64,000 bases of DNA from Rheum nobile (lineage: Eukaryota > Streptophyta > Magnoliopsida > Caryophyllales > Polygonaceae): contig WOAB01000040.1 of assembly GCA_027886185.1 (NCBI GenBank), positions 9,920,001 to 9,984,000 of the forward strand, written 5' to 3'. This document shows positions 54,796 to 64,000 of this stretch, one piece after another. Numbering within the stretch: the first letter of the stretch is position 1; each line of letters opens with the position of its first letter. A program made the translations under genes and the position numbers. The notes under the pieces are model-generated. The model did not search any database, was not told the DNA's origin, and was given only the letters and a program-made list of their open reading frames with translations.

Positions 54796-55885
54796 CCATA
54801 AAATAATATCGTTATATACTATGGTTATATTATATAGTTATATACAATGATTATATCTTATAGTTATATGACTTATATCCAATTTGGTTATATCATATTG
54901 TTATATGATATAGTTATATACTATGATTATATCTTATGGTTATATTCCATAGTTATATACTATGGTTATATCCTATATTATATTCTATAGTTATATACTA
55001 TGGTTATAACCTATAATTATATACTATGATTATATCTTATAGTTATATTCCATAGTTATATACTATGGTTATATCCTATATTATATCATATAGTTATATA
55101 CTATGGTTGTATCATATAGTTATATATACTATGACTATATCTTATAGTTATATCCAATTTGGTTATATCATATCATTATATCCTATGATTATATCCTTCG
55201 AAAATCACATATAACTATGGTTATATCCAATTTGTTTATGTCTTATGGTCATATACTACGGTTATATTCTATAGTTATATACTATGGTTATATCTTATAA
55301 TTATATATTATGATTATATCTTATGGTTATAGTCCATAGTTATATACTATGATTATATCCTATATTATATCATATAGATATACTATGGTTATATCATATA
55401 GTTATATACAATTATTATATCTTATAGTTATATGACTTATATCCAATTTGGTTATATCATATCGTTATATTCTATAGTTATATATTATGATGATATCTTA
55501 TGGTTTTATTATATAGTTATATACTATGGTTATATACTACGGTTATATTCTATAGTTATATACTATGGTTATATCCTATAATTATATACTATGATTATAT
55601 CTTATAGTTATATTCCATAGTTATATACTATGGTTATATTCTATATTATATCATATAGTTATATACTATGACTATATCTTATAGTTATATCCAATTTGGC
55701 TATATCCTTATGGTTATATTCTATAGTAATAACCAAATTTGATATAACTACAAGGATATAACCATAGTATGTAACTATATGATATAACCATAGATATAAC
55801 GAAATTGGATATAACTATAAGATATAATCATAGTATATAACTATAGGATATAACCATAAGAATAACCAAATTGGATATAACTACA
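54796..55885. repeat. TA-rich minisatellite, second block, with an inverted part
   Basis: Same unit as the first block to about 55735. From about 55740 to 55880 the units run in the opposite orientation (ATAACCATAGTAT...), so the two parts could pair as a hairpin. Confidence 0.75.
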
Positions 55886-55906
55886 AGACATCTAAGTTTT
55901 ATTTTC

Positions 55907-56195
55907 TTCTGGGCGCAACGTGGTTGCGCCCAACTTTTTTTTTCTTTTTTTTTTCTGGGCACAACGTAGTAATTGCGCCAAGAAAAAACCGGTTCAGACC
56001 CCAAAACCCGTTCAATAATCTTTAAAAAAATCATTTTTCAAAATAAAAAAAAACTCACCCAAACCTTGGGCGCAACCAGGTTGCGCCCAAGGAATTGTAT
56101 TTTTTTCAAAAAAAAAATCCGTTTTTTGGGCACAATCAGGTTGCGCCCAAGGGCGGGTGCGCCGCAAAAAAAAAAGGGTGTGAAAAAGAATCCCC
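55907..56195. repeat. internal copy of the MULE-B right end
   Basis: Closely repeats 56490-56771 (palindromes, ACCGGTTCA, TCTTTAAAAAA, GCGGGTGCGCCGC, GAATCCCC). Only the outer copy is followed by the target duplication, so this one is an internal duplicate of the terminus. Confidence 0.75.
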
Positions 56196-56480
56196 CTTTT
56201 TTTCTTTTGTTTTTGATTAGGTAAGAATTCAAAGTTGTGTAACAAACACAACTTTGAGAGGCCGAATACATCAGCTGTCGGTAAACCGACAAGAAACAAA
56301 CAGAACAACAACACTAAGATACAAACTAAAAGAAGATAAAGCAAAGAACCTAGAGGCGATGTGAGTAAAGCACAACAACAAACTTGTGCCGCCGGAAGGA
56401 TCGTCAACATCCTTGATAAGTCCGGAACTACAACTCGATTCACCGCCTAGGAAAGCTCTATCAACCGAAGAGTGCATCTA
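56196..56480 (-). mobile_element. fragment of the retroposon family at 57002-57802
   Basis: On the minus strand it matches the 3' third of that element (CGAGTTGTAGTTCCGG, then CTCACNTCGCCTC, then TTTGAATTCTTA) and ends in an A-rich tail. 5'-truncated. It lies between the two copies of the MULE-B right end. Confidence 0.65.
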
Positions 56481-56780
56481 AACCCTAAAAAAGTTGGGCG
56501 CAACCACGTTGCGCCCAACTTTTTTTTTAAAAATAAAAAATAAATTTTTTTTTCTGGGCGCAACGTAGTTGCGTCCAGAAAAAACCGGTTCAATAATCTT
56601 TAAAAAATTATTTTTCAAAATAAAAAAAACTCACCCAGACCTTGGGTGCAACCATGTTGCACCCAAGGAATTGTTTTTTTTTTGAAAAAAAAAATCCATT
56701 ATTTGGGCGCAACCAGGTTGCGTCCAAAGGCGGGTGCGCCGCAAAAAAAACGTGTGCGAAAAAGAATCCCCTAATAAAAT

Positions 56781-56985
56781 CCAACTCATCAGGGTAGACT
56801 ACCTAGAGGGTAGGCATCCTTGTATAGGCATCCTTGTCATAACTTGTTCATCCCAATGTAAAGCATGCTAATAGGCATCCTTGTATAAGTGAAGAAGTAC
56901 TTAGTAAAGGCATTGACTTTGCAACGTTATTCGTAGCAGCAATGAATGAACAGGACCATGCCAGCTAGCACGGTATATAGCAGTA
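56781..56985. other. flank between MULE-B and the retroposon
   Basis: Contains GGCATCCTTGTATA three times and the stretch also found at about 52774-52807. No gene. Confidence 0.5.
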
Positions 56986-57001
56986 TGGAATTTATTAATT
57001 T

Positions 57002-57802
57002 TTTTTGATAAGATAAGAATTCAAAGTTACAAGCGATGTAACTTCGAGAGGCCGAGAAACTCGGCTGTTAGAGAGACCGACAAGACCACAAACAAACATA
57101 GAGTAGAAAAAAACAACAGCAAACAACAACAAATACAGACTATGAAAAAATAAAGCAAAGGACCCAGAGGTGAGGTGAGTAAAGCACAGAAAACTTCGCC
57201 GTCGGAAGGATGGTCATCATCGACCTTGTCCGCTTGACCGGAACTACAACTCGATTCGCCGCCTGGGAAAGCTCTATAATCCAAGGAAAGTATCGGAAGA
57301 AGTCAAGAGAAAAGGGTTGTTCAGACGCGGGTCCATCCAGCCGATTAAGCTAATTCCGGAATGGAGCAGGCGGGGGAGTATGGAAAACGAATTGTTGAAG
57401 TTGGAGGTTAGGGATTTGGCTAGGGTTTCAGACGAATTTGGGAATTTGCATGGGAGGTGAGGAGTCTTGGAAACGGACAGGGATTTGGGGCTTTTCAGAG
57501 GGTTGTTGAAGGAGCAGCACCATGACGCCTTCCCCCCTCCGCCGCCGGACATCCAGTAGTGTCACCGGAGACGGCAATCTGGCATCCTCAGGAAGATTGC
57601 ACGGTGGTGTTGGCGGCGGTAAGCCGGATGGACCCGAAGAGCTCTCGCCGGTTGTCGAGATCTCGTCTTATTTGTTGTTGGTTATTGTTGCCCCTGATAG
57701 AAGATGATTGACATTGTTGGTGGGGATTTACCCCTAAAATGGTGAGTTTGGGATTTGGGGCTTTTTAGAGAGAAGGTAGAGCCTTCTCTCTAAGTCCCAT
57801 AT
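57002..57802 (-). mobile_element. 801-bp retroposon (LINE-derived or SINE-like)
   Basis: Flanked by an exact 16-bp target duplication, TGGAATTTATTAATTT, at 56986-57001 and 57803-57818. On the minus strand it starts ATATGGGACTTAGAGAG and ends GAATTCTTATCTTATC followed by an A-run. A 92-codon minus-strand frame (57274-57552, starting MSGGGGGKASWCC) is open but not recognised. A long target duplication and A-tail identify target-primed retrotransposition. Its small size suggests an internally deleted LINE. Confidence 0.8.
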
Positions 57803-57818
57803 TGGAATTTATTAATTT

Positions 57819-58713
57819 GGATGAACATAACTTGTGATTTTAATTACCAACGACTATGTGAAGTTATTATGACCTAGCAGCAATTAGCGGGACATATGAA
57901 ACCGGATGTGATATTAGAATTAATCATCTATCTATATTTTTCAAAGGAGAAAACTAATCCATTTGTAAGAGAAAGTCAACTTAAACTCTCAAATTTTTTA
58001 ATTTTCTAATCTATATGTGGGCAAGCCAAAGATCCACTCGATTCATAATATATGGGCTTCAATATCAAACGAGCCCCAAGTTCTTTTAAGTTGCAAGCAT
58101 ATGGTTGGTTTTACTATACGAAGTTTGCTTAGAAATTTATGTATGTCTTCTATGCAAGAAAATTTAAGAATTTGTTTTGTATATTTAGAAAGTCAAGTCA
58201 AACTAATGTGTAGTGGTGTTGTTATTGTATTTTGTGCTTGCTTTGAGTGTTGGACCTAACAAGCTTCTAGCATGTGAAATTATAATTGATAATAATGACT
58301 AATTTTATATCAGCTACTAATTACTAATTCATTTCTCCCTGTTATATCAGTTCCGGCTTTTTAGGACACAATCAGAGTATGTTGGTCGTCTTGCTGCTGG
58401 AGTATGTTGCTCTTCTTTAGATGTTCATTGTAAGAACTTATATTTGATATTTGATAAGCTATATATTTTTATGACACTTCCATGTTTCTTAAATGCATTT
58501 CTCAGTGGAGATTTATGTATTTTGCATATATACTTTGTCATATGGATTACGAGAACCAATGTATTAGGAAGTAATACAATTAACCAGTTTCATATAAACA
58601 TTAATTTGACACCGTGATTTCCCCGACTAACATGAATAATATTTCGCAAACTTATGTCATTTTTCTCTAGCCTCTCGCAATTCGCTACTCAACGTTAGCA
58701 ACCATTGTCACTG
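57819..58713. other. spacer without confirmed gene
   Basis: AT-rich. A short segment, 58351-58410, has an acceptor-like TATATCAG before it and a coding look, but it is too short to call. Confidence 0.4.
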
Positions 58714-59670
58714 TGATGTGACTACACCCCATCAAAAACCTCAAGAGAGCCCGAACGTCCAAGATGGCTCAAGTATTGAAGATGAAGTTCAAGTCAATCA
58801 AAAAGAGCTTCCTACCAGGCCATCACTAAGGCTCAAGTCAAGCATCCAAGTGGGCTCGAGTCAAGTCAATCAAAGGAGCTCAAGAAGGGTTCTTTGAGCA
58901 TGAAAGTCCTCCCAAGCCTCGGAGCCATCAATCAAGCCTCTAAGGAGCTCATTTCTCTTATTGTGGCGCGTCCGAGTGCATGATTTACATTAGACTTTTT
59001 CTTATGGGTTTTATGACATTATTAGACATGGTTTAAGCTTGTATTTGGCCTCATTTTTCAGTTTGGACGATGTTGAGCCTTAATGGGCCGCCGATGACCT
59101 TGTTTCTTCCTTTGTCATTTTGCCTTGTTGCCTATAGATGCAGAATTGCTTTCATTTTCAAAGACACGTTCAATTATCAAGAAATACAGTTATTTGGTTC
59201 AGTCAAACTCTCTCTTCGATCTCCATTTCCTTGTGAGTAACATCAAGGCCTTCTTCTTTTTGAATTCCTTGGGTGAGTCATATCTCAAGGGATCCAACGA
59301 CCTCCAATCCTTGTTGGTGGGTCATATCTAGCCAGGAAATGAGCATATCCTTCACCTCCGCCTTCCATCCAACACGCCAACCATCCTCATGCCAATCGCC
59401 TCGCCATTGCCGCAACAGTGACGCTCGGATCTCTAGCGTCGGTCATCTCCTCCAACATTCACCTTACGCCTTGCCTCGTCCTACCAAAGCTATCTTCATC
59501 ATTTTGAAGGATTCTATGTGCATCCTCGCCCCAATTTCCTTGAAGGAGCCTTGTCGAAGCCACACAAGTCTCTCGTGCGCCGTCCATCCATTGTCTTCGC
59601 CGCGGCTGGCCTTGGAAGCCTTTGGAGGGTCTTGCCTTGCACCGAGTTCCCCTTGATCCTAGCTACATCA
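58714..59670 (+). repeat. gypsy-3 5' LTR (957 bp)
   Basis: Ends CTACATCA directly before the primer site GTGGTATCAGAG at about 59672-59683, which fits initiator tRNA-Met. Confidence 0.88.
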
Positions 59671-60687
59671 CGTGGTATCAGAGATAGCAAGGTATTGCTC
59701 GAACTTGGCTTTAAAATTTAAAGAAATTTCAGTTTGCAAGCCTAGACGTCCAACCTTAGGTTTGGTGTTGTTGCGTCTTGCCTTACGTCTTGTATTGCTG
59801 TCTTTGAGTCCATTTCCTTGCATTGTTTTGTGTCGTTGTTGTCTTGAATTCCCTGAGTGTTTTGGCTGTGTTTTTGGGCAGAAAAACCAAGAGTGGAGTC
59901 GAGCCTGAGAGAGAATCTGAGTGGTTGCTTATTTAGATCCTATATTTTAGGGATTTCTTGTTGGGTTTGTTGTGGTCCGATTTCCAGGTTGTTGCAACCT
60001 GGATTTCCTCAATTTTTGTTGCTTGAATTGTTGAACGAGTTTTTAAAATTTTGGCTGAGTCTTGGTCGTGACAATTGGCTGCAAACATCCCTTGGAATTT
60101 GTTGATAATTGCGCTTGCATTAAGGTCTTCAACGTCCAGGATACAGGAAAGGTTCAATTGCTCTTGTTTGGAATTTGTTGTTCACATTGTAAAGCATTTA
60201 TACAACATTTACATGTCTCGTTTCAGTCATAAAAAAAAAACGAGAAGAAGTATTGCTTTGAGTCAAAGGAAAAGTGGTTGATTTTGGAAACACCTGGCCT
60301 ATTAACAAGACGGAAGCCCATAGAAAAAGTGAATCAACACCTTGGAAAAGTTCAAAAAGAAATTTGATGCATTTAGACGTGTGATTCAATTCAGTTTTGT
60401 ACCCAAAGTTCTCCATTTGTAAGGCAATTGAGTTTAGTAGCTTCCTTTGACGTTGCTTGCCTTGATTGTTGTTCAAGTGATTCAAGTTCTTTGTGTTGTT
60501 TGTTGCTTGATATTTTTGTTCATTTTGTTGAGTCTAGGGACCTTGAGCCTAGACAAATTAGGAGTGTTTGCTTGCTGAAAAGTCTTGGCTTTAAAACAAG
60601 TTTAGAGCTTCTTTCTAGCTTAGGGTCCATTGATTAGTCTAGTGTCTTTGAGGACTACTTGCTTGACTGCATTTTGTTGTCTCTTTC

Positions 60688-62001
60688 ATGTCAAGGATAG
60701 GACAAATGGACGGCCACAACAAGGATAAGGGGCCCTCAAATGAAGAAAATCCAGCCAATGCTCCTATCACTTTAGAGACACTTCTCCAAGCCTTCCGAGC
60801 CAACAAGGAGGATACAGATGCCAAGTTGAACCAACAACTCCAAGCCATGAGGGAAGACCAAGTGGCTTTCATGAGAAGCATGGAGTCCAAGTGGGAGCAT
60901 GTCCAAGGAAGTGCTCGGCTGAGTGGAGGCCAAGAAGTAGGCAGCTCCTCCAACTCCTATGCAGCCGAAGGAGGCACTCATGGAGGCTTTTCTCAAGAGC
61001 TATCAAGGTTGTCCCTCCATGAGCCTACCACCTCCCACGTGCCTCTTGTTTCCACCCTTAGAGCAGGCCAAGGTATGCATTCTGACTTTCAAGTGTCTTT
61101 CGGTGTTAATTCTATTCCTCCCTTATGGCCTAACCATGCAGATTATGGAGGGAGAAGCCATGCACAACCTCAGGCCGACTACTACCACCCCCGGAGTCCG
61201 GCGCCGCCCTTGTTGCCGAGGAGAATCCAGCCTAGTCGTGGCTTTGGCCATGGCCCAATGCCAGCTCCAAGGCCGGCCTTTCAAGCTCAAAGAGTAGCTT
61301 ATGAGGATGATTTCGGAGATCAACTAGGCCGCCCACCTCACCATGGAATCAAGCTCGAAGTTCAGCCTTTTGAAGGTCCATGTGAGGTTGAATCTTATTT
61401 AGATTGGGAGCAAAAGACCGAACACATTTTAGAGTTTTATAACTACTCGGATGCTCAACGAGTAGCTATAGCCTCAATCAAGTTTGTTGATTTTGCTTAC
61501 CATTGGTGGCTAGAGGATAAGGAGGAAATGACCTATAGAGGCTATCCTCAAGTAGAGACTTGGGATGAGTTAAAGGTTGCCTTGAGAAGTCGGTTTGTAT
61601 CGGATGATTATACTGAGAGGGTCCATGCTCGGCTTGAGCAATTGAGACAAGGGAGTAAGACCCCAAATGAATTATATAAGGAGCTAAGGACTTTGGTCTT
61701 TAGGTCCGGACTTAGATTTCCCGAGGGCTGTCTTATTTCTATGTTTATCAATAGCTTGAATCCGGACCTTAGGGTTGTGGTGAACATGCAACATTTTATA
61801 CGAGGAACGCCTATTGATGAGGTTCTTCATTACACTAACCATATGTACAAGAACCTCCCTCAAAGGCTCCCCCAAGCTGCAAACCCACGGCCATGGACTC
61901 CCAATGGTAGTGCTCCCCAAGCTATTCCAAGACGCCTAGAGCCTAGGCTTGACCCACAAAGTCAGTCTAAGAGAGACACTCAAATTCATCCTCAACCCTA
62001 A
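60688..62001 (+). CDS. gypsy-3 Gag (stopped before its zinc knuckle)
   Basis: 437 residues. Residues about 1-75 are charged and helical. A Pro/Gly-rich linker follows. The Ty3/gypsy gag domain covers about 225-375 (VQPFEGPCEVESYLDWEQK... WWLEDKEEM... WDELKVALRSRFVSDDY... LRQGSKTPNELYKEL). The frame stops at TAA 61999-62001. The same frame continues at once and contains a knuckle CFKCLGRGHMAKDC at about 62040-62081, so the stop separates capsid from nucleocapsid. A C-to-T change of CAA to TAA would explain it. It could still be read as a shorter Gag. The start is the first ATG of the open frame. Confidence 0.75.
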   Translation: MSRIGQMDGHNKDKGPSNEENPANAPITLETLLQAFRANKEDTDAKLNQQLQAMREDQVAFMRSMESKWEHVQGSARLSGGQEVGSSSNSYAAEGGTHGGFSQELSRLSLHEPTTSHVPLVSTLRAGQGMHSDFQVSFGVNSIPPLWPNHADYGGRSHAQPQADYYHPRSPAPPLLPRRIQPSRGFGHGPMPAPRPAFQAQRVAYEDDFGDQLGRPPHHGIKLEVQPFEGPCEVESYLDWEQKTEHILEFYNYSDAQRVAIASIKFVDFAYHWWLEDKEEMTYRGYPQVETWDELKVALRSRFVSDDYTERVHARLEQLRQGSKTPNELYKELRTLVFRSGLRFPEGCLISMFINSLNPDLRVVVNMQHFIRGTPIDEVLHYTNHMYKNLPQRLPQAANPRPWTPNGSAPQAIPRRLEPRLDPQSQSKRDTQIHPQP

Positions 62002-63136
62002 CCACAAGAGGGGGAGGGCCGAGCTAGAGATCTCAAGTGCTTTAAGTGCCTTGGAAGAGGGCATATGGCCAAGGACTGCCCCTCTAAGAGGCTTGTTCTT
62101 CTAACACTCTAGGGGACTATGAGTCCGAGGATGAGTGGCAAGAAGAAGTTGTTGAGGAGGGAGAGAGGGTCGAAGAGCTACATGTGATGGCAGCCGAGGG
62201 TGAATGTTTTTTGGTCAAAAAGACATTGATTGCCTCGGAAAGTCCTAGTGTGCCTACACAACGTGAAACCCTATTTCACATAAGGTGCACCAGTAAGGGG
62301 AAAGTGTGTAGTGTCATCATTGATGGTGGGTCATGTTGCAACATCATTGACCAAGAAGTGGTAAGTAATCTACCTACACCATTAAGGGTAATCTACCTAC
62401 CACTCTCCACCCTCAACCCTACACCTTATGTTGGCTGAATTCGGACACTCCTCTTAAGGTCAAGGACCAAGCCATCATTCCATTTGCTATAGGGGATATG
62501 AGGATGAAGTTGTGTGTGATATCTTACCCATGACTGCACGTCATCTCCTCCTAGGTAGACCATGGCAATATGATAGGGGTGTCATTCATCAAGGAGTATT
62601 TAATGAGTATTGTTTCATGATGAATGGCAAGAGGATTACCCTCCACCCTATGACTCCCCATGAGATTATGAGTGACCAAATGGCTAGAAAACAAAGGGAG
62701 TCACCACAAAGCAAATAGCAAGCTAAAGGTAAAAAGCTGGCCATTGGAAGCAAAGGGGGTGCTTTCAATCACATGCTCTTGGCTAAGCCAAAAGAAGTCC
62801 CTAAGCCTAAGAGAGGGAGGGACTTTGCCTTTGTTGTTGTGGATATGGCCTCTAAGAAATCAGATTTCATTGCATGCTCTCAACTTAATGATGCATCTTA
62901 TGTTACTAACTTTTTTATTGACCAAGTTGTGGAGTTGCAAGGAGTTCCTAATGTTTTGATTTCAGGTGAAAAAGAGAAGTTTTTGGACCATTCAAAGCTG
63001 AAAACCAGAGAAGTGCCCTTTGATCCCGGAGAGCAAGACGTCTCACTTGTGCTGAAGTAGTTCATTCCTTGATGGAGGAAGAATAAGACCTTGATGCGCT
63101 GGATTCGAGGTCGAATCCCTTTCAAGAGAGGAAGGA
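62002..63136 (+). pseudogene. gypsy-3 nucleocapsid, protease and integrase remnants
   Basis: Zinc knuckle near 62040-62081. Then, after a stop and frame change, an acidic linker and an aspartic protease start (ETLFHIRCTSKGKVCSVIID, then GGSCCN) at about 62260-62350. A post-protease segment (DILPMTARHLLLGRPWQYDR) lies at about 62515-62575. The next open piece, 62773-63060, is already integrase (FAFVVVDMASKKSDFIAC... LQGVPNVLIS) and then the polyprotein tail, ending near the purine tract. RT and RNase H have been deleted. Confidence 0.8.
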
Positions 63137-64000
63137 TGATGTGACTACACCCCATCAAGAACCTCAAGGGAGCCCGGACGTCCAAGATGGCTCAAGAATT
63201 GAAGATGGAGTTCAAGTCAATCAAAAAGAGCTTCCTCCCGGGCCATCACTAAGGCTCGAGTCAAGCATCCAAGTGGGCTCGAGTCAAGTCAATCAAGGGA
63301 GCTCAAGAAGGGTTCTTTGAGCATGAAAGTCCTCCCAAGCCTCAGAGCCATCAATCAAGCCTCTAAGGAGCTCATTTCTCTTATTGTGGCACATCCGAGT
63401 GCATGATTTACATTAGAGTTTTTTCTTATGGGTTTTATGACATTATTAGACATGGTTTAAGCTTGCATTTAGCTTCATTTTTTAGTATGGCCGATGTTGG
63501 GCCTTAATGGGCCGCCGATGGCCTTGTTTCTTCCTTTGTCGTTTTGCCTTGCTGCCTATAGAGGCAGAATTGCTTTCATTTTCAAAGACACGTTCAATTA
63601 TCAGGAAATAGAGTTAATTGGTTCAGTCAAACTCTCTCTTCGATCTCCATTGCCTTGTGAGTAACATCAATGTCTTCTTCTTGTTGAATTCCTTGGGTGA
63701 GTCATATCTCAAGGGATCCAGCAACCTCCGATCCTTGTTGGTGGGTCATATCCAGCCGGGAAAGGAGCATATCCTTCACCTCCGCCTTCCATCCAACACG
63801 CCGGCCATCCTCACTCGTCGTTGCCGCAAGAGTGCCGCTCGGATCTCTAGCGCCGGCCATCTCCTCCAACATTCACCTTCCGCCTTGCCTCGTCCTACCA
63901 ACGCGATCTTCATCATTTTGGAGGAGTCTATGCGCCTCCTCACCACAATTGCCTTGAAGGAGCCTTGTCGAAGCCACACAAGTCTCTCGCGCGCCGGCCA
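63137..64000 (+). repeat. gypsy-3 3' LTR, cut by the window end
   Basis: Aligns with 58714-59590 of the 5' LTR with scattered substitutions and one deletion of about 14 bp near 63815. The target duplication cannot be seen. Confidence 0.85.

Larger units (their letters stand above)
52985..56771. mobile_element. MULE-B: non-coding Mutator-like element packed with GGGCGCAAC palindromes
   Basis: Exact 9-bp flanking duplication. Imperfect inverted ends: TTCGCACC, a T-run, then TTTGGGCGCAACC at 52995-53040, mirrored at 56700-56765. The arm TTGGGCGCAAC followed after about 3 nt by its reverse complement recurs about 15-20 times, including at both termini (53029-53053, 53134-53156, 53169-53191, 54070-54121, 55912-55935, 56067-56092, 56490-56515, 56703-56727). 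The middle holds a TA-rich minisatellite and telomere-like blocks. No coding capacity. Confidence 0.75.
58714..64000 (+). mobile_element. Ty3/gypsy element (gypsy-3), right end outside the window
   Basis: 5' LTR 58714-59670 and the start of the 3' LTR from 63137 both begin TGATGTGACTACACCCC. A tRNA-Met primer site follows the 5' LTR, and a purine tract (AGAGAGGAAGGA) precedes the 3' LTR. Gag is nearly complete; protease and integrase pieces remain; RT and RNase H are missing. The LTR pair differs at many positions, so it is older than gypsy-1. Confidence 0.88.

Noticed and set aside
57522..57707. Plus-strand 61-codon Ser/Arg/Gly-rich protein
   Set aside because: It lies antisense in the retroposon and shows no domain.
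1..64000. tRNA, rRNA or other structured RNA genes
   Set aside because: I looked for clover-leaf patterns and conserved rRNA words while reading and found none; this is not a computed search.

Overview
This window is plant nuclear DNA, from an angiosperm and probably a eudicot; the species cannot be named from sequence alone. It contains one clearly intact host-type gene, a DRT100-like leucine-rich-repeat protein on the minus strand at 3903-4997. Almost everything else is transposable elements, many inserted inside one another, plus AT-rich spacer. Split genes with GT/AG introns, tRNA-Met primer sites, plant-type Ty3/gypsy and Copia gag proteins, a plant LINE with DUF4283 and RNase H parts, a plant mobile domain (PMD) gene and CCCTAAA-type repeats all support a plant origin.

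Layout. 1-5350: possible 3' end of an unidentified gene, a fold-back element full of TGCATGCACAC-type repeats (955-1790), a two-exon gene fragment (2916-3247) and the LRR gene with its TATA box. 5350-27834: a four-level nest. A hAT-type element of about 0.9 kb (flanked by TACGTGGTA) was entered by a Mutator-like element of about 6.8 kb (5596-27171, here MULE-A). MULE-A carries three genes: a GRF zinc-finger gene, a FAR1-type DNA-binding gene and a PMD gene. It was then entered by a gag-only Copia element (6683-11901) and by a Ty3/gypsy element (15943-25271, target duplication AAAAT) that sits in a PMD intron. 27835-36300: spacer, a second hAT element (28732-29430), a decayed L1-type LINE ending in poly(A) near 35766, and a long fold-back element. 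36844-46039: a decayed Ty3/gypsy element with a broken gag and a solo LTR (44363-45727) inside its 3' LTR. 47271-49790: a small minus-strand LTR element. 50256-50701: a third hAT element. 52985-56771: MULE-B, a non-coding element with a perfect 9-bp target duplication, packed with a GGGCGCAAC palindrome, telomere-like blocks and a TA-rich minisatellite. 57002-57802: a retroposon with a 16-bp target duplication. 58714-64000: a third Ty3/gypsy element whose 3' LTR runs off the window.

The most interesting signal is in MULE-A. A 17-bp near-palindrome, CCACACGT-N-ACGTGTGG, recurs about 19 times, mostly in four arrays with an exact 24-bp step. The arrays lie between the divergent GRF and FAR1-type genes, in the FAR1-type intron, upstream of the PMD gene and beside the right terminus, and one copy abuts the left terminal repeat. 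No array overlaps an exon. MULE-B has the same plan with an unrelated palindrome. I infer that these are dimeric binding sites for element-encoded DNA-binding proteins, comparable in layout to the motif arrays bound by VANC proteins of Arabidopsis VANDAL elements. None of the MULE-A genes contains a transposase catalytic core.
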